From positions 4,650,001 through 4,714,000 of the forward strand of contig JBHGNT010000012.1 of NCBI GenBank assembly GCA_043228905.1: a stretch of 64,000 nucleotides of DNA. The letters run 5' to 3'. Origin of the DNA: Azolla caroliniana. Lineage: Eukaryota > Polypodiophyta. A program made the translations under genes and the position numbers. The first letter of the stretch is position 1. Each line of letters begins with the position of its first letter. This document shows, one piece after another, positions 20,254-32,529 of this stretch. Under the pieces are notes generated by a model. The model was not told the origin of the DNA. It made no database searches and saw only the letters and a list, made by a program, of their open reading frames with translations.

Positions 20254-20673
20254 AATTTGAGGCTCTTCCGGATCTTCCGGATCACCACTCCGGTTCCTCC
20301 TGGCTCCATGCCTCGCTCGCGCTCCTCGGCCTGTTCGACTCCGCGCGCTTTGACCCTTCCGGTCGGCTTGTCTGCTCCCACGGCCCTTCACATCTCCCTT
20401 GTTGTCGCAGTGTTGGCACTTCTCCTGCTGCCTTCTTTTCCGCTTGGCCCTCGGTTGATTCAGTGTATCTGAATCAAACATCCGAACCAACTTAGCTACC
20501 TCCGATCGGTTTCCGCTCTCGTCCGAGTTGGTTGTCTCCAACTCGTCTTCGGTCTTCTTGCCCTTGACGGCATCATCTCCCCCATGCTTGGTTGGCTTCG
20601 GCTCTTTCTTTCGGTTGCTCCCCTTATGTCCACTTTCAGACTCTTCTGGGGATCCGCCCTCGGCTTCTTCATC

Positions 20674-23600
20674 TCACTCGGCGTCGTGGTCTTCTCTCCC
20701 CCTTCCGTGGTCATTCGGGACATCTCTCCCCCTCAAGTTCGGCACATCGAGGTGACGCAACCCAAGCGCACCCGAGAATTGCCGCAACTTCTCCAGACCA
20801 AGAGGCTTGGTGAAGATGTCGGTAGTTTGCCGATCCGTCGGAACATACTGAAGTTTGACTTCACCAGAAAGGACACGCTCACAGAAAAAATGGTAGTGCA
20901 CCTCAATGTGCTTGGTCCGTGCATGGAAAATGGGGTTCTTCGCGAGCTGGATGTTGCTAAGGTTATTGCAGTAGATCGTCGTCGGATCGGACACCTCCTC
21001 TTGCAGGTCCTTAAGTAGCCGCTTCAACCATATGGCTTCGCATTGCGCACACTAAACGTGCTCCTCGGTAGGTCGCGCCATGAATTGACTGATCACCCCG
21101 ACCAGATAACTGAGATCACCTCGTCGGGTCGCATACCTTTCCGGAATTGGGGCGAAGCTTGACGGTTCTATCCAGAGGAGTCAAGACGGACTTACAGTCG
21201 GCCATCCCGAATTTGAAGAGCATACTCAGCACATAATGGCGTTGGCTGATCAATATGCCTTCGGGGGTACGGATCACTTCGATCCCGAGGAAGTAATGAA
21301 GATCCCCCAGATCCTTCATATCAAACGATGCCGCAAGCAGGAGCTTCACGCAGTCGATTTCACCTAGGCCGGCGTCGGTGATGACCAAGTCATCAACATA
21401 TAGTAAAATACTGACCGGACTGAGTCGACCTTTCCGGATGAATAGGGAAGAGTCTGATTTTGACGTTGCAAAGCCCATCCGACGTAGTTGCTGCGTGATC
21501 TTTGCGTTCCAGGCACGCGGGGCTTGCTTCAGTTCGTAAAGGGACTTCTTCAATCGGCACACTGCCGACGTGTTTGTTCCGGAGTGAAATCCAGGGGGCT
21601 GTACCATGTACACCTGTTCCTCAAGTTCACCTTGCAGGAACGCATTCTTTACATCCATCTAATGTAAGTGCCACCCCTTTGCCGCAGCTACCGCGGGCAA
21701 AACACGGACGGTCGTCATCTTCGCGACGGGCGCAAACGTCTCATCGTAGTCGATGTCGTGTTTCTGCGCGTAGTCTTTTGCCACTAACCGTGTTTCTGCG
21801 TCAACCACGTCCCAGGTCTCGTTTTCCGCCAATGCGTGCATCTCTTCCTCCATCCCGGCACGCCAATTCGCGTCCTTAGCCGCTTCTGCGTAGCTCTCCG
21901 ACTCACGCACTTCCGCTACACGGGTCATGTACACATAATGAAGCGCCATGTACTCATTGTATCAAAACCGCACAACTGGGTTCTTCTGGCGGGTAGATCG
22001 GCGTAATCAGTCATTAGCCGATATTGAGCTCTTCTCGGCCGACGCGGACTTCACTCTTGAAGACCCGTCACCGCTTCCCTCGGAGTCGGACTCGCGTCGG
22101 TCGGACTCGTTCCTTTCCGTCTCAGAATCCAACACCTTCTTCTTCCCTTTCTCTTTGCGCGTAAGCCGTCTTCTCGGCTTCCTGCGCAGGGAATGCATGG
22201 CCGAGTCTCCACTACTCGCCGGCTCTTCATCGGACTGGTCGAACCGACTCAATCGTCCACTGGGTCCACTTAACCGAAACGAAATCGGACTCTCTTTGCG
22301 GGTCTCGATTTCAGGCTCATCCGGACGCATCTCGGTCTCGCTGACCTCATCGTCAGAGCTCAGATTGGAGTTGAGATCCGGAGTCGGAGGCAAGTACCAG
22401 GACGCGGACTCATCAAACACAACGTCGCGGCTCACGCGTGCTTGTTTGGTGCGCGGGTTATAACACTTATAACCCTTCTGCTCGTTCGAGTAACCGACCA
22501 AGATACATTTCTCAGCCTTTGCGTCCAGCTTCCTCCGTTTCTCCTTCGGCACATGTACATACACAATGCTACCGAAAACTCGTAAGTGTCGCAAGTTCAG
22601 CTTCGTTCCGAAATATAGCTCGTGCGTCGACACTTTTTCTCCTATCTGATTATGGATGTATACCGCGGTTCGTACCACCTCGGCCCAATAGAACTTGGGC
22701 AAGCTCTTTTCTTCTAGCATTGCCCGTGCCACTTCCACAATCGACCGATTCTTCCTCTCGGCCACGCCGTTTTGCTCCGGCGTGTATCTACAACTGAATT
22801 CGCGCTGAATTCCCATCTGTTGCAGATAACCGTTGAATTGACCGGAAAAGTACTCTTTTCCACCATCCGACCGCAGGCACTTGATCTTTCATCCTGGTTC
22901 CGTTTCCATGAAACCTTTAAGGTCCCAGAAGCAGTTGAAGACTTCACTCTTCTTATCGATAAGGTAGATCCATGTGTGTCGTGTGTAGTCGTCGATGAAG
23001 GAGACGAAATATCGGATCCCGCCAAGACTAACGTTTTGTGCCGGCCCCCACACATCGGAGTGTATCAAGTCAAGCTTCTTGTGGCTCCGGTTACACTCGT
23101 TGGGGAAAGGAAGTCGATGTTGCTTCCCAAGCTGGCAGGCTTCACAAATTTGTGCCTTCCGGCCACTAAATTTGGGCAATCCGAACACCACTTGTTTCAA
23201 TTGCAGGTCTTGAAGCCGTTGGTAGTTGACGTGGCCTATCTACTTGTGCCATAAGTCGATGTCCGACTCGACTTTTTGTCCCTTCATGAACATTGTGGTG
23301 CCACAGTCAGTAGAGTCGAGGATGAACATCCTCCCATCTCTGCGCCCTTGGGCAATAACACGGCCTTCTTCCTCAATGAAGCACCTGAGGTGTGTAAACC
23401 GGACCTCCATCCCTTGGTCGACAATCTATCCGACCGACACCAAGTTCTTCGTGATTGTCGAGATGTATAACACGTTCATGAGTTTCCCTTTCTACCCGAC
23501 ATGGCTCAGAGGAACTTCTCTGACATTCGCGATCGGATGCGGAGTGTCGTCTCCGGTTGCGATTACTCCCAGTTGCATCGGTTTTTCTAGGTACAAGAAC

Positions 23601-24661
23601 CACTCCTTATGGCTCGTCCTGTGATTTGACGCGCTGGAGTCGACGTACCACACCTCATCCGATTTCAGGGTGGTCTGCTTCATTGAGTTTGCTTCGTGTC
23701 TTGTCACGAAGGCAGACCCTTTTCCGGCTTTTCCGGATCCTTCGGTGTAGTGCGATCGCTACCGGTTTCCTTTGTCGGTATGTCCGGAACCAGATCCGGA
23801 ACCGGTCCTCTCCGACTCGGTGCACTTTTTCCAGCACTCGCTCTCCCTGTGGCCTTTCCTACCATAGTACCAGCATTCTGTGGTGGGTTTCCCTTGCCGA
23901 TTCTCATTGCCTCAACTTCCCCTGTTTCCGGAGGGTCCGAAATTGTTGTCGCCATCATTTCGGTGCCTCCTTCCTTGATCTCGTCGGCTGTCTCCATTGC
24001 GCACTGACTCGCCTCGTCCTCCACGTCCACGGGGCCTATCTCCCTCCCTGTACAGCATCTTGTTGTCGGTGTGCATGCTCGTTGACGCACCCGTGTGGTC
24101 CTCCTCTACCACGAGCATCGTTGTAAGTCGAAAAAGGACGGCGTATTCTCCCAGGTACACACAACAATTCGGAACGCCCCCGAACTTCGACGCCAAACCC
24201 CCGAGACAGACCTGGACCATCTCGCTTTCCTCGATGTTCACATCGATGGAAGCTAAGGAGTCGCATATGTCCTTGATCTTTGAGGTATAGTCAGCCACCG
24301 ACAAATCGCGTTGTTGTAGGTTGCTCAACTCCTGTCGGAGCTGAAGCTTCCTGGCTGTGGTGCTCGTGGCGAAGATCTTCTTCATATTTTCCCACGCACC
24401 CTTCGGTGTTTTTGCATCCCGAACGTAGCTTAATAGTTGTTCACCCACAGAAGATGTGAAACAGTACAGCACTCTGCTCGTCGATTGTCCCCACGCCAGG
24501 AAGTCTCTGTGTGTCGATTTGGGTGCCGTGTCATTCGCTCCTTTGACATAGCTCCAATAACCGTGCCCAAGCAGGTACTGGTGCATCTTGTAGGACCAAG
24601 ATGAGTAGTTGGTTCTATCGAGCTTCTCCGTCGGAAGTGAGCTAGCCATTCCTCTGTCCAT
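20674..24661 (-). pseudogene. Copia-C gag-pol remnant
   Basis: Gag opens with ATG at 24661 (or 24649, MASSLPTEK) and is open for 249 residues to 23912. A knuckle (CWYYGRKGHRESEC) and protease core DSSASNH follow in other frames. Integrase is visible at 22889-23200 (CEACQLGKQH, DVWGPA) and 22007-22816 (NGVAERKNRS, VFGSIVYVHVPK). RT: 21116-21658 ([19 protein letters not shown]), RNase H end at 20674-21027 (HARTKHIEVHYHF). Roughly 100 residues of RNase H are missing between SYLVGV and CEAIWLKR (near 21045-21115). In protease the catalytic Gly of DSGA is Ser. Non-functional. Confidence 0.9.
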
Positions 24662-24731
24662 CGGTTTTCTTGTTCTTCTTCGTTGGTTTTTCCTTCAAGC
24701 AAAGTCAGCTGCAGAGGTTCTCAACTCTCGC

Positions 24732-24743
24732 GCTCTGATACCA
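24732..24743 (-). other. Primer binding site of copia-C (initiator tRNA-Met)
   Basis: Minus strand TGGTATCAGAGC, exact, directly adjoining the 5' LTR with no spacer. Confidence 0.93.
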
Positions 24744-25177
24744 TGAAAAGAATGGTGTGCGGAAGCAATATAGGAAACCGAACAACAAAAAACGCAGGTT
24801 TAATGGAAAGCTTAGGTGTGCACAGTACGCACAAGAGAGACAAAGAGAGAAAGAGTAAACACCAGAACTTTTTCAAAATAATACTGAATTTGTACATCGT
24901 GTGTGTTCAATGAACACTTTTATACAAGTCCTTTTCGGACTGACAAAAGTACTAACAGTACTTCAATGCTCATTAAGGAGCCCCTACACTAACTCCCAAA
25001 TATATTCCTTGCGGAATATCTTTCCGATGGCCTCCCGGTTTCTGCACCAATCCGGCCTTCCTATGCACCGGTCTGCGTACCGGTTTCCAACCGATCCAGC
25101 CTAACCGATCGGTCCCAACCAATCCGGTCCTCGGCTTGCTCAGTCGATCCGGCCAATGTTGAGCTTGTCTCTCAACA
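24744..25177 (-). repeat. 5' LTR of copia-C (434 bp)
   Basis: TG...CA ends; about 7% different from the 3' LTR. Confidence 0.93.
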
Positions 25178-25182
25178 AGAAG
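25178..25182 (+). repeat. Target site duplication AGAAG, right
   Basis: Matches 19800-19804. Confidence 0.93.
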
Positions 25183-26324
25183 TACCAATCTCACCAGGTC
25201 GATGGGCATAGCAAGAGAAGGAGTTGCCACTAGAGACAACAATACAACAAGGGTTTGTGGTGAGAGCAGAGCCAACACCACAACCGCAACCGGCAAGGCA
25301 ACAAGGCACTACCAGTCAATGGTTGCGATGGATTGGAGTGCAGGTGGCTGGGGTTATAAGCCAAATTGAAGCGGAAGAGAGAGCACAACAGGATCAGTTG
25401 TTTGCCACAACCAAAGAACTCGAGAAGGCCCGGTCAAGGATCCAGAGCATGGAGGAAGAAGTAGAGAAGGCCAAAGCAGACGCGCTGACAGGACTAGAAC
25501 TGGTGGCACCGGTAACTGAAGTGCATCGTATAAAACAGGCAACCGCGGGCCTAATAAAGAAGATAAAGGGGGAAAAGCAGGTTGCAGAGGACAAGTCCAA
25601 GATGGGGCTCAGCCGGATCCGCGTCATTGTGCTAGCATGGAATGAAAGGACAAAGAGTATGATTGGTGAAAGCTCAATGCAATGGTGGTCAAAATGGGCA
25701 CAACAAGCAGCGGAATTACAGACATTGCGAGCGGATGCGGAAATCCGGAGAAAGGATGGTGACAACTTCTACAAGATGGATGTGGAGAGCATTGTAATCA
25801 TACGGGAGGAGTTGTCGGACGATTTCTTGTCCCTGGTAGGGGAACAATTGGCGGTTGTAAGGCGGCTGGTAGAACAACTGGATGATGACCAGCTTGGTAC
25901 TCAACTCCAGTTCGAGCGATACGAACGGGAGTGAAGACGACAGATAGCATCGCAAATGTCAGCGGCAATTAACATCAGTGATGGAGAGCAATCTCCAGAG
26001 CAACCACCGAATGTAGCCGGGACCGGAGGAGGCTAGCCAAACGAAGCCCGAGTAGAACAGCCGGAAGAAGTCAGACCGGAGGAGCCAGACAAAGCCCCAG
26101 TGCAGCAGTAGGAGGAGCCAAGGATGGAGAACCTAGAGCTAGAAGCGCCGAGACCAGTAGAACCGGAAACGAATAGAGCCGGAGAGGAAGAGCAGACCGG
26201 AGACCAACAACAACAACAACTACTACTACAACTGGAGGAGCAACAGCAGCAGCCGATGGAGCAACTACCCGATGAACTGTTGGAACCCCTTTTCCAGAGT
26301 ATTCTGGACATTTTGGATGAATGA
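25183..26324 (+). pseudogene. Decayed ORF of unknown family, second part (coiled coil)
   Basis: Continues the frame left at 19804 once copia-C and one AGAAG are removed (VTVIE then VPISPG). In-frame stops at about 25210 (TAG), 25932 (TGA), 26034 (TAG) and 26109 (TAG) break one long frame ending at 26324. Residues coded by 25350-25600 form a likely coiled coil (EEVEKAKADAL, KELEKARSR). The tail is Glu/Pro/Gln-rich (QQQQQLLLQLEEQQQQ). Together with 18772-19804 the ancestral protein was roughly 700 residues. No protease, RT or zinc knuckle is visible, and I assign no function. Confidence 0.5.
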
Positions 26325-26590
26325 AGGGGCTAACCGTGGGTTCAACGTACAATATATTGTCCCACGAGCATGCCATGTGCTAGCCGGTTAGGACAGAGTA
26401 TGAATGGGGAGCCAGTTTTGGGAGTTCTAATTAGATAAATTATGATCATTATAAGATCGGACGGATGGATCCGGAATCGGTATGCCAATCTGGATCTGGA
26501 CCGGTCCATAGTTGATTGCAAGTTGGCACCGATTTGTAACAAAGTTGGATACCTATAAAAGGATCCGGAGACGATGTAATTAACAACGAA
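26325..26590 (+). other. Non-coding flank of the unknown ORF
   Basis: Contains a TATA-like CCTATAAAAGGATCC (about 26549-26563) and ends where homology to the gypsy gag repeat begins (26591). It could be a piece of an LTR belonging to the unknown ORF, but no partner copy is in the window. Confidence 0.3.
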
Positions 26591-27471
26591 GTGAGTTTCC
26601 CAAAAGCTCAGCCAACGATGCCTCATCATCCATAGTTATCTGGACTTGTTGCTTGTGAGACTTTTGTTGCAAATTCCGGCGGTGACGTCGGACGTGTCCA
26701 TAATTATTGCAATAAAAAAACTTCGGGCGCCCTTGTCCATCGTGATTGGGAAGGTTGCGACGAGCCTGCAGTTGCATGTTTTGGACATCAATGTCCATGG
26801 GGGCCACACCTTGGTATTGGGCGTGCAAATCGGTCGGTGATGGATGGGGCCACCGTGGTTGGGAGTCAAATAACGTACAAGCTTCGATGCATTGGGCAAT
26901 GAGGATGAAATCATTGAATGTCTTGGGACCTTTGTCCCGGGCGTGGCGAGTGATGTCATGGCGCAAATGGGGCCATAAGAAGAAAAGCTACACATGCTCG
27001 GGCATGGTAGGGTCGACACAAACGAGTTGATTGAGGCGAACACCAAATTGGCCGACAGGTTCATGTGTTTACTGGTGCAACATTTCGAGTTGTTGTAACG
27101 CCGTTTGGGCCAAATTTTGATGGGTGAAGTTTTGCACGAGGAGATCCCGGAGGATCACCCAATTCTCTATCATGTAGCTTGATTGTTGGATGTACCAGGT
27201 GGCGGTGACATTTTCGAGCAGGGTATGAACTTCCAAAACTTTGCGCTCGTTAGCCATCGATGGTAACTGAAGATCATCTCAAAGTGGTCCAACATTTTCG
27301 AGCAGGGTATGAACTTCCAAAACTTTACACTCGTCAGCCATCGATTGTAACTGGAGATCATCTCAAAGTGAGGGGGAAGAGTTGATGGGGCAAGACATAA
27401 AAGTGGTGTGAGAAGGTGAGAGTGCCTAAGGTGAAGGTGTAGTGAGCTTGCATGCGAGAGAGGTAAAGATG
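26591..27471 (-). pseudogene. Gypsy-T unit 1: gag fragment
   Basis: Minus-strand gag with a zinc knuckle in decayed form (FYCNNYGHVRRHRRN, first Cys lost) near 26690-26740 and MDIDVQNMQLQA upstream of it. N-terminal part (27069-27257) has ENWVILRDLLVQNF. A 78-base segment around the gag start is duplicated (about 27215-27290 and 27291-27370). The protease part of this unit lies at 33059-33278 beyond copia-A2. Confidence 0.65.
27467..27471 (+). repeat. Target site duplication AGATG, left
   Basis: Pairs with AAATG at 33054-33058 (one change). The uninterrupted paralogous site at about 34163-34180 reads GTAAAGATGTTGGTG, confirming the original sequence. Confidence 0.85.
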
Positions 27472-28044
27472 TGTGAAGAATAATGTGGAATATTGCTCGG
27501 CCACAACGGAGTCTTGAATTACAAAAATGGGAAGTAGAGAGTACACAGAATATTTACATGGAAAACCCTAATAGGGAAAAACCACAAGACCTCACGGACT
27601 CCAACTATCACTATATGAGAGGAAATACAAAGTGGAGACAAAGGCAACAACCTCGTGCTCGCAATCTTCGCCTGGTGGCGGTTACAATAGAAAGTGCTCG
27701 TAGCTACTATCTTGCTCTCTCTCTCTCTATATATATATATATAACAGTTATCTCTACAACAATATGACAACCCTCTCTGCACGTATATAAAGTGATTTCC
27801 CTAAGTCATATTTATACTTGTATGAACTTAGGGCTATTTACAAATATAGCCTCAATAGGCTTACTCAAAAGACATACTTACAAATATGTCTTCTCTTCCG
27901 GTTCTCACCGGGTCTCCTCCGGTTTCCGGATCTCTTCTGGTTCTCATCGGGTCCATCCGATTCGGTTTTTGGATCTCTTCTGGTTCTCACCGGGTCCTCT
28001 TAATTCATAACCGGATCCCATCTGGAGGGACTGATTTCCCAACA
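27472..28044 (-). repeat. 3' LTR of copia-A2 (573 bp)
   Basis: TG...CA ends; about 50 bases longer than its partner because of an extra CCGGTTCTCACCGG-type module near 27900-28000. Confidence 0.9.
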
Positions 28045-28054
28045 ATCTCCCCCT

Positions 28055-31000
28055 TCACTCTGGCATGGAATGTCTCATCAGCCCGATCCGCTTTCGACAC
28101 ACATCCAACTTGTCGGTTGTCAACACCTTGGTCAGCATATCCGACCCGTTCTCCTCCGTGTAGATCTTCATCAGCACGAACTCTTGATCTTCTACTCTCT
28201 CCCAGATCCAATGGCACCTCCACTGGATATGTTTCGTCCGGGAATGGTAGGCCGCATTCTTTGCAAGGTGGATGGCACTTTGATTGTCGTAGTAGAGCCA
28301 ATATTCCTCTTGTTGGATCCCTAACTCTCCGATGAAGTCCTTCATCCAGATTATCTCCTTGCCGGCTTCCATAGTTGCCATGTACTCTGCCTCCGTGGTT
28401 GACAACGCAACCATCTTTTGAAGCCTCGACTGCCACGAAACAGCTCCCCCTGCATAAGTCATGACATATCCAGATGTAGACCGGTTGGTATCCGCATCAG
28501 CCGACATATCCGAATCTGTGAAACCATCAAGTTGGGGTATTCCGGAGCAAAACCAGAGGCACATACTCGAGGTGCCTTTTAGATACCGGAGTATCCACTT
28601 GACTGTGTTCCAGTGCTCTCTTCCGAGATTGCTCATGAACCGGCTCACCACTCCGACCGCATATCCAATATCCGATCGGGTACATACCATCACATACATC
28701 AAGCTTCCGACGGCAGAGGCATATGGAATCTTCATCATATCCGTCTTCTCCGCCTTTGTCCTCGGGCTTTGTTTTCCGAATAGCTTGTAGTTTGCCGGAA
28801 GTGTCGATCCGACCGGTTTCACCTCTGATGTGTTGAACCGTTGAAGCACCTTTGTCATGTACTTCTCGTGTGACAACCACAACAGCTTCTTCGACTAGTG
28901 CCGGATGATGTGCATTCCCAATATCTATCTTACCAAACCCAAGTCTTTCATTGAGAAGGTCCGGTTCAAAGCTTTCTTTAGCATCTGAATCTTGCCTTGG
29001 TCTCATCCGACGATCAGCATATCATCCACATATAGGAGAAGTATCAGGAAATCTCCTACGTCAAATTTCTTCACAAACACGCAATGATCGGCCTGCATCT
29101 TCTGGTACCCTGGGTCAGTCATGAAGGAGTCGACCTTCCGGTACCATTGCCAGGGAGCTTGCTTTAGTCCGTATAAGCTCTTCTTCAGTCAGCACACTAG
29201 GTGCTCCTTCCCTTTCTTCTCAAATCCTTCCGATTGATGCATGTAGATCTCTTCTTCGAGGTCGCCATGTAGGAATGTCGTCTTGACATCCAGTTGCTCT
29301 ACCTCGAGGTCCATGCTTGTCGCTATGGTCAATACCATCCGGATGGATGTCATCTTAACTACCGGGGCAAAAATCTCATCGAAGTCAACTCCCTTCTTCT
29401 GCAGGAAACCCTTCACTACAATTCGGGCTTTGTATCTCAGCGGGTTTCCGGCATCTCCCAGTTTCATCTTGTACACCCACTTGTTCCGGAGTGCTCCCTT
29501 TCGGCTACTCCGTCAGTTCATATGTGTGGTTCTCATGCAGGGAATCCATCTCGTCTTGCAGGGCACTCAATCACTTGCGGTTGTGGGTGTCTCTCTTTGC
29601 TTCTTCGAAGCTTTCTAGCTCCCCCTCATCAATTAGCAACACAGGCTCTACATCCGGTAATCTCCGGGGGGCTCTTCTCTCTTGAAGAGGATATCTCCGT
29701 CCCTGGTTTCTGACCACCGGTTCCGCCGTTTGTTCCTCATCCTCATCCGATTCGAGATCTTGTCCAGTTCCAGTGTCTTCTTTTTCTTCTTCTTCATCTT
29801 CGGTCAGTTTGGTTTCTTGTCCGTATCCGGCCGGTTAGTCGAGTGTCATCTGGTTACCAACTACCATCCGGTTTTCAACTGGGTAGGTCCTTGTGTCCGC
29901 AAGCCGGTTTTCATTGGATGATCCGGAGTTCATCATCTTCTTTTCTGACTCCCAGTCGGCAATGGTCATGTCTTCCATGAAGACTCTGTGCCGACTCTGC
30001 AACACTTTCTTGTCGACCAGATCCCACACCCGGTAACCGAACTCATCATCACCATATCAAAGGAATATGCATGGCCTGGACTTCGGATCCAACTTTGCTC
30101 TCTTATCCTTTGCAACATGCACATATGCGAGACATCCGAACACCTTCAAATGCCAATAAGACACGTCATTACCGGTCCATACTCTTTGCGGTGTGTCTCC
30201 GTCCAAGGGTGTTGAGGGTGATATGTTTATCACATATGTCGTCATCCCAAAATGTCTTGGGTGGCTTTGCATGTGCCAGCATGCTCCAGACTCTCTCCAT
30301 CACGGTTCGGTTCATCCATTTAGCCAGTCCGTTCAATTCCGGCGTCTTCGGCACGGTAAACTCGAGCCGATTCCCTTCGACTGGCAATACTCCTCAAACT
30401 ACCCCCGGTATTCTCCTCCGTTGTCTACTTGAACCACCTTTAACTTCCAGCCGGTTTCTCTTTCCACTGTCGTGTGGAGCTCCTTGAAGACGGATAGCAC
30501 CTGATCCTTCGTCTTCAACGGTGACACCCACAGCTTTTGGTTGTGGACGTCTATAAACGTCACGAAGTACTGCGGTCCGGCATGTGACTTCGTGTCCACT
30601 TGACACACATCGGTATACACCAGCTCTAGTGGTGCATTCCGTCTCATCGGTGGTCATGACCAGAAGGAGGTTCGGTTTTGCTTGCTAGCCAAGCAATCGG
30701 TGCACTTCTCAGGATGCACATCTTTCACCTCCGGAATAAGGTTGACTTCGGGAAGTCTCTTCATCCCCTTCTGACTCATGTGACACAGTCTCTTGTGCCA
30801 TAGCTCACCGGCAGTGTCGAATGCAACATTCACTTCTTCCCGGCATATCCGGGCATGTATCAAGTATAATGTGTTGACCTTTTGGGCTCGAGCTACTATT
30901 AGGCTCCCTTTGCTGAACTTCATAACTCCGTTTCGGATGCTACCCATGTAGCCTTCATCATCTAGCCGACCGGCTGATATCAGGTTCAGTCGAACCTCCG

Positions 31001-32500
31001 GAACGTGTCGGACATCCTTCAGTAGCAACTTGCATCCAGTTGATGTTGTCAACAACACATCTCCTATGCCGACTATTCGGCATGTACCTTCATTCCCCAT
31101 CCGGACACAACCATGATCTCCGGCTGTGTAGGATGAGAAGCATCTCTGGTCCGGTGTCAGGTGGAACGACGCTCCGGAATCGACAACCCACATTGTCTCG
31201 TCGTTGACAAGGTTTAACTCATTCTCCTCGGTAATGAGCATCAGTTCTTCTTCACTTGTCACGATTGACAACGTTCCCTTCCGATCCGAGCCTTTCCGGT
31301 CCGAACCCTTCTTCGAATCGGCACTGTCGGTTCCTTTCTCTTTCCGAAAATGCCAACAGTTCTTCTAAAAGTGCCCCAACTTCCCACAATAGAAGCAAGT
31401 AGGCCTCCCCCTTAACTTTCACCTCGTCCCCGATTTGTCCCGGTTTTGGGGACTCTTGATACCGGCCTCTTCCCCGGTTGTGGTCATCTTCCATGACCAA
31501 GGCCTTCGGATCGGTTCCGGACTCCCGGTCCTTCCGGCGAGCTTCTTCATCTAGCAAGCTTGACTTGACTCTTGCTAGGGACAACTGTTTTCCTTCCGGC
31601 CCAGCATTGCCCAACGTGACAATTAGCGTCTCCCAACTATCCGGGAGGGAACCGAGCAGGAGTAACGCGAGTACCTCATCAACAAGAGGTACATCCAACA
31701 AGGTTGCTTAGTGGATCAGTCCCTGGAAGGCATTCATGTGTTTTGTCATACTAGAGTCGTCCCGGTACCGGAGCCTCACTAGCTTCCGGAATACCGAAAC
31801 CCGATTAACAGCATTCTGGTTATGGAACATGATGTCGATCTACTCCCAGAGTTCATGAGCCTTGCTCTCTTCATTGAAGTTGTTGTACAGGCTCATGTCG
31901 ATGAAGCACCAGATATATGTCATAGTCTTCATTAACAATAGGCAACGGTTTGGTTTGAAACGAACCGAACTGCGAAACCACAGTTTAACGGCTTAACGGT
32001 TTGGCTCAGTTCGGTTCTGTTTCAGTTCGGTTGCATCATAAAAAAACCGTGGTTTAAACGGTTAAACGGTTTTTTTTCTTTCTTTTTAAAAAAATTAAAA
32101 ATTAAAAAAAAATTCTAAAAAAAATCTAAAATTGTTTTTAAACAATCTTTTCGTTTTTAGACCTTATTTTCACATTTTAGGAACATCGTAAAAAAAAATT
32201 TAATGAAATATTATAAATTTTAAAAATTTAAAAATTTGACCTATGTTGAAAACCGAAACCGAACCACGAAATCACGGTTTTTACAGTTTAATGGTTTAAC
32301 GGTTTGAAAAATGTTTATCGGTTCAGTTTTGCGGTTCGGTTCGGTTTGGTTCAAGTTTCAAAAATTTTGTCTGGTCTCTTGTCCCCGACCTAAACCGGAA
32401 ACCAAAGATCTTTAACCATCAGCATATCCCTCATCTTCGACATCCACACTTAGTAGTTGGAGCCGGTGAGCTTGAATATGCCACCGAAGGATTCTTCCAT
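28055..32500 (-). pseudogene. Copia-A2 gag-pol remnant
   Basis: ATG of gag at 32500. Gag N-terminal codons run to about 32385, then an AT/GGTT-rich insertion (31935-32385), then gag again. Open pieces: late gag 31252-31701 (LALLLLGSLPDSWETL), protease and integrase zinc finger 30654-31271 (WVVDSGASFHL, LWHKRLCHMSQKG), integrase 30057-30657, RT 29189-29476 (GVDFDEIFAPVVKMTSIR) and RNase H 28055-28882 (STTEAEYMA). Numerous frameshifts and stops; sequence is still about as close to copia-A3 in pol as a separate subfamily would be. Confidence 0.9.
31935..32385. mobile_element. AT-rich insertion with AAACGG/AACCG repeats inside copia-A2 gag
   Basis: About 450 bases unlike any copia. They begin and end with mirrored motifs: GAAACGAACCGAACTGCG near 31958 and, inverted, TTGCGGTTCGGTTCGG near 32331. 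The interior is A/T-rich with AAACGG and GGTTTAAACGG repeats. Inverted subterminal repeats of this kind fit a small non-autonomous DNA element, possibly hAT-like because AAACGG is the Ac transposase-binding motif. Exact ends and an 8-bp duplication could not be fixed. Confidence 0.4.
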
Positions 32501-32514
32501 TTCCTGTGTTGTTC

Positions 32515-32526
32515 GCTCTGATACCA
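32515..32526 (-). other. Primer binding site of copia-A2 (initiator tRNA-Met)
   Basis: Minus strand TGGTATCAGAGC, exact, three bases from the 5' LTR. Confidence 0.93.
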
Positions 32527-32529
32527 GAT

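Larger units (their letters stand above)
19805..25177 (-). mobile_element. Copia-C LTR retrotransposon, degenerate
   Basis: 5373-bp element on the minus strand with equal 434-bp LTRs, PBS, and AGAAG on both sides. Counted by eye, the LTRs differ at about 30 of 434 positions (about 7%), so it is far older than copia-A3. Internal sequence is related to copia-B (same gag type, KMHQYL.GHGYWSYVKGA) but carries many stops and a deletion in RNase H. Confidence 0.95.
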
